64,000 nt of DNA from Brevundimonas sp. EYE_349 (GTDB lineage: Bacteria; Pseudomonadota; Alphaproteobacteria; Caulobacterales; Caulobacteraceae). Positions 8,467 to 15,041 of the stretch are shown one piece after another. The stretch covers positions 310,001 through 374,000 of the forward strand of contig NZ_JAHXPB010000003.1 in assembly GCF_023147505.1 (NCBI RefSeq), given 5' to 3'. Under the pieces are notes generated by a model that did no database searches, was not told where the DNA came from, and saw nothing but the letters and a program-made list of their open reading frames with translations. The translations under genes and the position numbers were made by a program. Each line of letters starts with the position of its first letter. Positions within the stretch are counted from its first letter, which is position 1.

Positions 8467-9079
8467 CGAACTCGCCTTCGATGTGCAGCTTCACCTCGTC
8501 GGACACGGCCGGCAGGGCGTAGTTGATGCCGAAGTCCGAGCGCTTGATGGTCGCTTCGCCGTCGAAGCCGGACTTGTAGGCGCCCATGACGGTTCCGGCG
8601 CCGTTGAACTTCACCTCAATGGTGACCGGCTTGGTCACGCCCTTCAGGGTCAGGTCGCCGACCACCGTCGCTTCGTTGCGATCAGACGGATCGACCGTCA
8701 CCGAGCGCGACACGAAGGTCGCGGTCGGATGATTGGCGGTGTCGAAGAAGTCGGCGGTCTGCAGGTGGGCCTTTAGCCGGTCGTCGTTGGGCGCCACGTC
8801 GGTCAGCGGAATGGTGGCGGTCAGCGTCGAGGCCGACGGATTGGCCGGGTCAAGCTTCAGCTGGGCCTTCACGTTCACGAACTGGCCCGTATAGGTCGAC
8901 AGGCCGAAGTGATTGACCGACCACGTGATCTTGCCGTGGCTGGATTCCAGGTCGTAGTTGCCGGCGGTGACCTCGGTCGGGTTCGTGGTCAGGGCGGCCT
9001 GGGCGACCACGGCGCCGCCGGCCGCGAGGCTGAGCGCCAGGGCGCCGGCGAGGGCGTATTTCACGAAGGGCGTGCGCAT
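8453..9079 (-). CDS. YceI-family periplasmic lipid-binding protein
   Basis: 208 residues with a signal peptide (RTPFVKYALAGALALSLAAGGAVVAQA). The mature part shows the YceI/polyprenyl-pyrophosphate-binding lipocalin-like pattern: YDLESSHGKITWSVNHFG at the start, DFFDTANHPTATF in the middle, GDLTLKGVTKPVTIEV, and a terminal strand (DEVKLHIEGEFVI). Family members bind isoprenoid lipids in the periplasm, and some are tied to stress or base-induced responses. The start is the ATG at 9079; thirteen upstream codons lack a signal-peptide character. It is monocistronic and convergent with the S4 gene. Confidence 0.9.
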   Translation of the reverse strand: MRTPFVKYALAGALALSLAAGGAVVAQAALTTNPTEVTAGNYDLESSHGKITWSVNHFGLSTYTGQFVNVKAQLKLDPANPSASTLTATIPLTDVAPNDDRLKAHLQTADFFDTANHPTATFVSRSVTVDPSDRNEATVVGDLTLKGVTKPVTIEVKFNGAGTVMGAYKSGFDGEATIKRSDFGINYALPAVSDEVKLHIEGEFVIQK

Positions 9080-9276
9080 GGGGGAGATCCTGTGATGGAA
9101 GGGCGGATATGCAATCAATACAGTTGCGATTAAGCCTGACCGTTGTCAAGGCGCGGTGGATGTCGTCCATTCACCCTGAGAACGGCTCTCGCCTTAAGCC
9201 CTGCTGTTGACAGTTGGTTGCGTGGCCGCCATGTCGCAGGCCTCCCGCTCACAGTTTGACGCTCGTTCCCCGCCCA

Positions 9277-9618
9277 ATGACCTACATCGTCACCGACGCC
9301 TGCGTGAAATGTAAGTTCATGGACTGCGTCGAGGTGTGTCCGGTGGACTGCTTCTACGAGGGCGAGAACTTCCTGGTCATCGCGCCGGACGAATGCATCG
9401 ACTGCGGCGTGTGCGAGCCGGAATGCCCCGTCGACGCCATCGTGCCCGACACCGAGGACGAGCCGGACGGCAAGTGGCTGCAGGTCAACGCCGAATACGC
9501 CAAGGTCTGGCCCAACATCACCGTCAAGGGCACGCCCCCCGCCGACCGCGAACAGTACGAGCGCGAGACCGGCAAGTACGAGAAATACTTCAGCCCCAAA
9601 CCGGGCAAGGGGTCCTGA
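9277..9618 (+). CDS. fdxA: Ferredoxin FdxA (7Fe-8S type)
   Basis: 113-residue soluble ferredoxin with the two cluster motifs of the FdxA family: [17 protein letters not shown] near the N-terminus and [15 protein letters not shown] next. The spacing of the first motif suits a 3Fe-4S plus 4Fe-4S pair, as in Azotobacter FdI-like proteins. The C-terminal third (ending [12 protein letters not shown]) is the usual conserved extension of alphaproteobacterial FdxA. In Caulobacterales and Rhizobiales it lies near carD and S4 genes, as here. It is presumably an electron carrier; the partner is unknown. The ATG at 9277 is well placed relative to the conserved MTYIVTDAC opening. Confidence 0.95.
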   Translation: MTYIVTDACVKCKFMDCVEVCPVDCFYEGENFLVIAPDECIDCGVCEPECPVDAIVPDTEDEPDGKWLQVNAEYAKVWPNITVKGTPPADREQYERETGKYEKYFSPKPGKGS

Positions 9619-9920
9619 CGCCAAGGCTCGGGCCCGGGCCAGCCTTGCGGCAGATCCGCGTCCGCCTTGTGGACGTTTTGAAATTCCGCAGATTTGTGAT
9701 AGGTTCTGTTTCATTGGATCGGGCGGTCCGCGAAAACTTCGCGCCGCCCGTGTTTGCGACAGAATCCCGCCCACAGACGGGATCGGCCAGAGGTTTGGTG
9801 ATCCGTTTCCGCATTTGACGCCCTACATCATCCCCTCCGACGGAGCGATCCGGCGGGTGAGATTCTGTTTGCGTTTCCTGCGCCTTCGCGTCGCCCGGCC
9901 CTGACCGGGAAAGGACGAAT
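9619..9920 (+). other. 302-base fdxA-carD intergenic region with two hairpins
   Basis: No coding potential is seen. It holds a strong hairpin at 9721-9749 (arms GGGCGG/CCGCCC and CGCGAA/TTCGCG, three-base loop, two-base bulge) and a second at 9765-9784 (ATCCCG/CGGGAT). Neither is followed by a T run, so these are not simple terminators. A weak promoter-like TTGAAA-16-TAGGTT sits at about 9677-9704, which would place both hairpins in the carD 5' leader. AAAGGA precedes the carD ATG. Confidence 0.45.
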
Positions 9921-10451
9921 ATGACGAGCAAGACTGGTCTGGAGTTCAAGGTTGGCGACGCGGTCGTCTATCCCGCGCACGGCGTCGGCAAGGTCGCCGC
10001 GATCGAGACGCAGGAAGTCGCCGGCATGTCGCTGGAAGTCTATGTCGTGACCTTCGACCACGAGAAGATGACCCTGCGCGTCCCGACCAAGAAGGCCGTG
10101 ACGGCGGGTCTGCGCTCGCTGGCCGCCGACGACGTCGTGACCAAGGCCCTGACCACCCTGAAGGGCCGGGCGCGCATCAAGCGCACCATGTGGTCGCGTC
10201 GCGCCCAGGAATACGAAGCCAAGATCAACTCGGGCGACCTGATCTCCATCGCCGAAGTGGTCCGCGACCTGCACCGCGCCGACACCCAGCCGGAACAGTC
10301 CTATTCGGAGCGCCAGCTCTATGAATCGGCTCTGGACCGCATGGCCCGCGAAGTCGCAGCCGCCAACAAGATCGACAAGGACGCCGCCGTCGAACTGCTG
10401 GCCAAGTCGCTCAGCGCCAAGAAGCCGGTCCCAACCGCCGAAGCCGCCTAG
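9921..10451 (+). CDS. carD: CarD/CdnL-family RNA polymerase-binding regulator
   Basis: 176 residues. The N-terminal RNA polymerase-interacting (Tudor-like) domain starts at about residue 6 (LEFKVGDAVVYPAHGVGKV), followed by the helical C-terminal domain with the conserved basic/aromatic patch (IKRTMWSRRAQEYEAKINSGD). CarD/CdnL proteins bind the beta lobe and stabilise open complexes at rRNA and housekeeping promoters. In Caulobacter CdnL supports growth and cell morphology. It has a good ribosome site (AAAGGA), a long structured leader and its own terminator, so it is monocistronic. Confidence 0.95.
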   Translation: MTSKTGLEFKVGDAVVYPAHGVGKVAAIETQEVAGMSLEVYVVTFDHEKMTLRVPTKKAVTAGLRSLAADDVVTKALTTLKGRARIKRTMWSRRAQEYEAKINSGDLISIAEVVRDLHRADTQPEQSYSERQLYESALDRMAREVAAANKIDKDAAVELLAKSLSAKKPVPTAEAA

Positions 10452-10472
10452 GCTTCACGGTCGAACAAACGA

Positions 10473-10503
10473 AAAGGCCCCGGAGCGATCCGGGGCCTTT
10501 TTG
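10473..10503 (+). terminator. Rho-independent terminator of carD
   Basis: Stem AAAGGCCCCGG/CCGGGGCCTTT with six-base loop AGCGAT, followed by a run of T, about 20 bases after the carD stop. Confidence 0.92.
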
Positions 10504-10529
10504 TTTCAGCCTCGCCTATTTCCGGACCC

Positions 10530-10630
10530 GTCATCCTGGCCCTTGACGCCGGATTTCCGGCGCGGACGAAATCGAGGCTTACAGCAGACATCTGAATCTA
10601 CGGATCCTCGCCACAAAGGGCGAGGATGAC
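10530..10630. repeat. REP/MITE-like palindromic extragenic element
   Basis: A 101-base noncoding unit bounded by near-perfect inverted ends, GTCATCCTGGCCC (10530-10542) and GGGCGAGGATGAC (10618-10630), which match at 12 of 13 positions. Inside are two smaller hairpins: CGCCGGA-TT-TCCGGCG (10547-10562) and ATCCTCGCC/GGCGAGGAT near the right end. GTCATCCTCGG-type ends are common in dispersed extragenic repeats of alphaproteobacteria. Only one copy is present in the window, so dispersal is not shown here. Confidence 0.6.
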
Positions 10631-10654
10631 AAAATTTGAGCGTCACCCCCGCCT

Positions 10655-11134
10655 TCAGAAATATTCCGCGTTCGCCGGGCACTGGGCGGCTAGACGGCGC
10701 GCGGTGATGCTGGCGGGGATGTAGGGGGTGCCGCGCACCAGCTGAGCGCCGCCGCGGAAGCTGAAGCTGGTGTCGGTGTAGGTTCCGTTCAGGCGCACGG
10801 CGATGCGCCGGCCCTTGCGATCCTGACACGTGCCCTCGAACCGGGCGTTTCCGCCCCCGACCACGCGCGTCGGATAGGTGCAGCGCCATTTGTTGGTCGA
10901 AAGACCGCCGAAGAAGCGGTTGATCTCGCTGGGGCGCACGCACTTCTGCTCGGTGTCGCGCTGACCTACCGCGCTGGTGGTGTATTCCCAATAGCCCGGC
11001 AGGACCTCGCTCTGGGCCGCCGTCTGGGCGGGTGCGATGGCGGGGGCGGCCAGCATGACGCCGCCGACCATCACCGGGGCCAGAACGGCGAGCGCCCTCT
11101 TGGGCAGGCGGTCGATCAGCGACGGACGGGACAT
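10655..11134 (-). CDS. DUF3617-type secreted protein
   Basis: 159 residues from the ATG at 11134, chosen for its AGAAGG ribosome site five bases upstream; an ATG at 11164 is an alternative. A basic leader and hydrophobic segment (RALAVLAPVMVGGVMLAAPAIAPAQ) form a signal peptide. The mature part has the DUF3617 features: PGYWEYTTSAVGQ at the start, a Cys in the QKCVRPSEIN segment and a second Cys pair region (KWRCTYP, FEGTCQ). Proteins of this family are periplasmic and of unknown function. It is divergent from rpmB across 247 bases. Confidence 0.78.
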   Translation of the reverse strand: MSRPSLIDRLPKRALAVLAPVMVGGVMLAAPAIAPAQTAAQSEVLPGYWEYTTSAVGQRDTEQKCVRPSEINRFFGGLSTNKWRCTYPTRVVGGGNARFEGTCQDRKGRRIAVRLNGTYTDTSFSFRGGAQLVRGTPYIPASITARRLAAQCPANAEYF

Positions 11135-11256
11135 GGCGGCCTTCTGTTCAGGGGAGATGTTCATGATATGGGGCATAAAGGTCAGGATTTGAACGAGGCC
11201 TGAACGGCCCCGTTCCCGGACGGACGAAGGATCGACCGTTCCCGTCCAGACTCGAC

Positions 11257-11286
11257 TTGACGCCGAACCGCCTCTTCCCTTATACG
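11257..11286 (+). promoter_or_regulatory. rpmB promoter (sigma-70 type)
   Basis: TTGACG (11257-11262), 17- or 18-base spacer, then TTATACG with -10 at about 11280-11286. It is followed at once by the C-rich tract CCCCCTCTCGCGC, which also occurs after the -10 of tRNA-Thr (24571-24583). The rpmB ATG is about 95 bases downstream. Confidence 0.6.
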
Positions 11287-11381
11287 GCCCCCTCTCGCGC
11301 GGGCTGGTTCCCGCGCGCAACTGTTTCATGCGTCTGCTCCCAGCGTTTTTGGGGCGAACGCCGCACCTTAAGGATCTGACG

Positions 11382-11678
11382 ATGTCGCGTCGTTGCGAAC
11401 TCACCGGTATCGGCCCCATGGTCGGCCACAACGTGAGCCACTCGAACATCAAGACCAAGCGCCGCTTCCTGCCGTCGCTGAAGACGGTCAAGGTCACGTC
11501 GGACTCGCTGGGCCAGACCTTCAGCCTGCGTATCTCGAACGCCGCCCTGCGCACCCTGGACTACAAGGGCGGCCTGGACGCCTTCATCGTCAAGGCCCGC
11601 GACGAGCAGCTGTCGATCGCCGCCCAGCGCATCAAGCGTCAGGTTCGCGCCAAGCTGGCCGAACAAGCCGCCGCCTAA
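11382..11678 (+). CDS. rpmB: 50S ribosomal protein L28
   Basis: 98-residue L28 with the family signature SRRCELTGIGPMVGHNVSHS and the basic stretch IKTKRRFLPS. It is a structural protein of the large subunit near the E-site. The length is typical of alphaproteobacterial L28, which carries a C-terminal helical extension absent from the 78-residue E. coli form. The first zinc-type Cys is present, but the full four-Cys set is not, so it is a C-minus-like form. AAGGA precedes the ATG. It is monocistronic, with a promoter at 11257 and a terminator at 11707. Confidence 0.96.
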   Translation: MSRRCELTGIGPMVGHNVSHSNIKTKRRFLPSLKTVKVTSDSLGQTFSLRISNAALRTLDYKGGLDAFIVKARDEQLSIAAQRIKRQVRAKLAEQAAA

Positions 11679-11706
11679 GTCCGGCGACGTCATAAAGTTC
11701 TGGAAG

Positions 11707-11736
11707 AGGCCGGCGGAGACGCCGGCCTTTTTCTTT
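11707..11736 (+). terminator. Rho-independent terminator of rpmB
   Basis: Stem AGGCCGGCG/CGCCGGCCT with loop GAGA and a following T tract (TTTTTCTTT), 28 bases after the rpmB stop. Confidence 0.92.
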
Positions 11737-11789
11737 GCGCGTCGGACCTGCCGCGCTAAGCCTTTCCCGCCGCTGGAAGGGAAAGTCCG

Positions 11790-13526
11790 ATGCGCATCAA
11801 GACCCTGCTCGCCGCCGTCAGCCTGACGGCCCTAGCCGCCTGCGCCACCGCGCCGCAGCCGACCGCCCCCCCGCCACGCGAATCGACCGCCTTCACCCTG
11901 GCCACGGACCAACCGCGCACAGCCGAACAGATGGCCATGCAGTTCGACAAGGCCGATCTGACGATCAAGGTCATACCCGCCGACAAGGCCATCGACGCCG
12001 TCGCCGTTCTGGACTTCACCGCGACCGCGCCGCTGGAGCGGCTGGTGGTCGAGTTGGATACGCTGCTGACCCTATCCTCGGTGCAGGTGGACGGGGTGGA
12101 GATTCCCGCCGACCGCTGGTCCAACCCGGAAGGACGGCTGACGGTCGCCTTGCCCCGCCCGCTGGCGGCAGGACAGAAGACGGCTCTGCGGATCGCCTAC
12201 GCCGGCCAGCCGCGCGTCGCGCCACGCGCGCCTTGGGACGGCGGTTTCGTCTGGTCCACCGCCCCGACCGGCGAACCCTGGATCGCCACGGCCGTCCAGG
12301 GCGAGGGCTGCGACATCTTCTGGCCCTGCATCGACAGTCCGCACGGCGAGCCGGGGCGGGTCGACCTGCATATCACCGTGCCGTCCGACCTGTCGGCGCC
12401 GTCCAACGGCCGGTTCCTGGGCAAGGTCGATCACGGCGACGGCTGGACCACCTGGAACTGGTCGGCCAAATCGCCCAACACCTACGCCATCGCCCTGAAC
12501 GTCGGCCCCTATGAGGCGGTGACGAGCGACTATCGCAGCCGGTTCGGCAACATCATCCCGATGGCCTACTGGCATCTGAAGTCGGATGCGCCGGAACAGG
12601 TCCAGGCCCTGTTCGCCCAGTTCCCGCAGATGCTCGACTTCTTCGAGGCGACGGTCGGCCCCTATCCCTTCGGCGACGAGAAGATGGGGGTGGTCGAGAC
12701 GCCGCACCTGGGCATGGAGCATCAGACCATCAACGCCTATGGCAATGGCTACAAGATCGACGGCCGGGGCTACGACTGGCTGTTGCAGCACGAGTTCGCC
12801 CACGAATGGTTCGGCAATCAGCTGACCAATCAGAACGCCGACGACATGTGGCTGCACGAAGGTTTGGGCAGCTACATGCAGCCGCTCTACGCCCGCTGGC
12901 TGCTGGGCGACCGCTACATGCAGCGCGAACTGGCCAATCAGCGCGAGGGGCTGATCAACAAATATCCGGTCGTCTCGGGCGCGCCCAAGACCGAGGATGA
13001 GGTTTACAAGGGCGATGTCGGGCCGGGCAACGACATCTATTCCAAGGGTTCGCTGATCAGCCATTCGCTGCGGATGCTGATCGGCGACGCGGCCTTCCAC
13101 GAGGCGATCACGCGACTGGTCTATGGGCGGCCCGATCCCCAGCCCGGCAATTTCGCGCCGCTCTATCGTTCGACCGGCGACTTCCTGGAGATCGTCAATG
13201 CGGTGACGGGCCAGGACTATGGCTGGTTCTTCCGGGGCTACCTCTACAACGCCGCCCTGCCGGTGCTGAAGCAGACGCGCGAAGGCGGGCTGTTGCGGCT
13301 GGAGTGGACGACGGGCGACGGCGGGGTCTTCCCCATGCCGGTCGAGGTGGAGATCGACGGCGGGGTCCAGGTGGTGGCGATGACGGGCGGCCGGGGCGAG
13401 ATCGCTGTCGCGCCCGGCGCCCATATCCTGATCGACCCGCAAAACAAGGTGCTGCGCCAGATGGACGTGATCGACGACCTGCAGGCCTATAAGGCCACGC
13501 AGAAGGCGAAGGCGGAGGCCAAATAG
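11790..13526 (+). CDS. M1-family aminopeptidase, predicted lipoprotein
   Basis: 578 residues. A lipoprotein signal ends at LAAC (Cys18), so it is probably anchored in the envelope facing the periplasm. The zinc motif HEFAHEWFGNQ with the downstream Glu in WLHEGLGSYMQ is the M1 (gluzincin) signature. The substrate-binding GxMEN-type element appears as GMEHQTIN, with His in place of the usual Asn. The N-terminal beta domain and the catalytic domain are present, but the long helical C-terminal domain of PepN is missing, as in other short bacterial M1 enzymes. AAGGGAAAG precedes the ATG. Terminal amino acid removal from peptides is the likely role. Confidence 0.9.
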   Translation: MRIKTLLAAVSLTALAACATAPQPTAPPPRESTAFTLATDQPRTAEQMAMQFDKADLTIKVIPADKAIDAVAVLDFTATAPLERLVVELDTLLTLSSVQVDGVEIPADRWSNPEGRLTVALPRPLAAGQKTALRIAYAGQPRVAPRAPWDGGFVWSTAPTGEPWIATAVQGEGCDIFWPCIDSPHGEPGRVDLHITVPSDLSAPSNGRFLGKVDHGDGWTTWNWSAKSPNTYAIALNVGPYEAVTSDYRSRFGNIIPMAYWHLKSDAPEQVQALFAQFPQMLDFFEATVGPYPFGDEKMGVVETPHLGMEHQTINAYGNGYKIDGRGYDWLLQHEFAHEWFGNQLTNQNADDMWLHEGLGSYMQPLYARWLLGDRYMQRELANQREGLINKYPVVSGAPKTEDEVYKGDVGPGNDIYSKGSLISHSLRMLIGDAAFHEAITRLVYGRPDPQPGNFAPLYRSTGDFLEIVNAVTGQDYGWFFRGYLYNAALPVLKQTREGGLLRLEWTTGDGGVFPMPVEVEIDGGVQVVAMTGGRGEIAVAPGAHILIDPQNKVLRQMDVIDDLQAYKATQKAKAEAK

Positions 13527-13533
13527 CCGACTT

Positions 13534-14310
13534 TCAGGCCGCCGCCACCGTCACCGACTGACGCACCATCTGGCACCGCTCCTGGGTGGTCAGGAAGGCG
13601 ATGTCGGCGGCGTCACGACCGCAGGCGATCCGCACCAGCCCCTCGACCGGGGCCAGGCCCGTGGCGTCGACCAGCCACCAGCCATTGTCCAGCCAGACCT
13701 CGAAGATGGCGTGGAAGTCGGGCGGGGTCAGCTGGTGGGCGAAGGCGCTGACGGCGCGCGCCGGAATGCCGGAGGCGCGGCACAGGGTCATGCCCAGATG
13801 GGTGAAGTCGCGGCACACCCCGGCCCGGTCGATGAAGGTGCGAGCCGCCGTCGTCTCCGTATCCGACACGCCATGCTCGTAATCGACGTGTTCGGAAATC
13901 CAGTTCAGGATCGCCAGAACCCGCGCCCCGCCGGCGGTCTCGCCGAATTCGCGCGCCACGAAGCGGCCGAACTGGTCCGACGAACAGTAGCGGCTGGGCT
14001 GGAGATAGGGCAGCACCTCGGCCGGCAGCTCGCCCCAGTCGTGCTGCGACACCTCCGGCGGCAGGCCCTTCAGCACGCCATTGTCCACCAGGGCCTCATA
14101 GACCAGGGTCACCTCGCCCGAGACGTGACAGCGCAGGGTGCGGGCGCCGAAATCGACGTCCTGATCCTCGTGAAAATCGACCGGGGGGTCGAAGGTCAGG
14201 CTTTCCTCCAGAATGTCCTGACCGGGCCAGTGCGCGACCTGGATCTTGTAGATGGCGTCCGTCGGCGGATCAAAACGATAGACGAGTTCGGCGCGCACGC
14301 GCAGTTTCAT
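13534..14310 (-). CDS. Transglutaminase-like cysteine protease-fold protein
   Basis: 258 residues, no signal peptide. The transglutaminase core (about residues 160-235) has the catalytic triad: Cys in AGVCRDFTHLG, His in DFHAIFEVWL and Asp in LVDATGL. An N-terminal beta domain (about 1-100) precedes it, as in many bacterial members. These proteins act as peptidases or amidohydrolases more often than as cross-linkers, and the substrate is unknown. It is convergent with the M1 peptidase and divergent from the heme oxygenase gene. Confidence 0.88.
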   Translation of the reverse strand: MKLRVRAELVYRFDPPTDAIYKIQVAHWPGQDILEESLTFDPPVDFHEDQDVDFGARTLRCHVSGEVTLVYEALVDNGVLKGLPPEVSQHDWGELPAEVLPYLQPSRYCSSDQFGRFVAREFGETAGGARVLAILNWISEHVDYEHGVSDTETTAARTFIDRAGVCRDFTHLGMTLCRASGIPARAVSAFAHQLTPPDFHAIFEVWLDNGWWLVDATGLAPVEGLVRIACGRDAADIAFLTTQERCQMVRQSVTVAAA

Positions 14311-14453
14311 GGGGCGACCGATCCAGGCGAAAAAAGCGAGAGAGGCTGCTGAACGTCAGGCGACCTGAGCCGTTCCGTGCAACGCCCAGCCTTGTAACGC
14401 GCCTCTCGCCGGGAGGAAATCGACAAGCCAACACAATATGTTAATCTGATCCC

Positions 14454-15041
14454 ATGAGTGCTTCCCCCATCCTTCTCGCCCTACGGGAAGCCACAGCCGC
14501 CGCACACGAGACGCTCGAGACCGAAGCCCGGATCGAGGCGCGTCTTGCCAATCCGGCAACCCGGCCGGCCACCGTGGCGGCCTTCTACCGCTTTCACGCC
14601 GGTCTCGAGCCGGTCAGCCATGCCCTGACGGCCCGGCTCAACACCGAAATCGGCGGCGGGTTCGAGCCGCGCTCGCGCGCGGGCGGCATCGCTCAAGACC
14701 TGGCGAGCTTGGGTGTCGCGCCGCCCGCCGCGGCCAGCGTCGACGGACCGGCGTCTCCCGGCGAGGCCCTGGGCTGGGTCTATGTGGCCGAGGGCTCGAT
14801 GTTGGGCGGCCGGATCATCCGCAAACGGCTGACCGCCGAGGGACGCGGGCTGGAGGGCCTGAACTTCCTCGATCCCTATGGCGAGGAGACCGGCGCCCGC
14901 TGGCGCGCCTTCATGGCCCTGCTGGATCAGGCCTGCGCCGCCGGGCGCGCGGATGTCGATCAGATCGTCAAGGGCGGCGTGGACGGCTTCGCCTTCGCGC
15001 GCCGCGTGCTTCAGCCCCGTACGCAGGAGGTCGCCGCTTGA
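14454..15041 (+). CDS. bphO: Biliverdin-producing heme oxygenase BphO
   Basis: 195-residue single-domain heme oxygenase. The proximal heme-ligand His lies in ATAAAHETLETEA (about residue 18). The distal helix region appears as GWVYVAEGSMLGGRIIRKRL, the glycine-rich signature of BphO-type enzymes. It should open heme to biliverdin IX-alpha, the chromophore of the phytochrome encoded next. Its stop overlaps the TTG start of bphP by four bases, the common bphO-bphP arrangement, so the two are surely co-transcribed. Confidence 0.93.
   Translation: MSASPILLALREATAAAHETLETEARIEARLANPATRPATVAAFYRFHAGLEPVSHALTARLNTEIGGGFEPRSRAGGIAQDLASLGVAPPAAASVDGPASPGEALGWVYVAEGSMLGGRIIRKRLTAEGRGLEGLNFLDPYGEETGARWRAFMALLDQACAAGRADVDQIVKGGVDGFAFARRVLQPRTQEVAA

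Noticed and set aside
9098..9140. Palindrome-like AATC...GATT sequence upstream of yceI
   Set aside because: Only about six of nine positions pair, within chance for this length.
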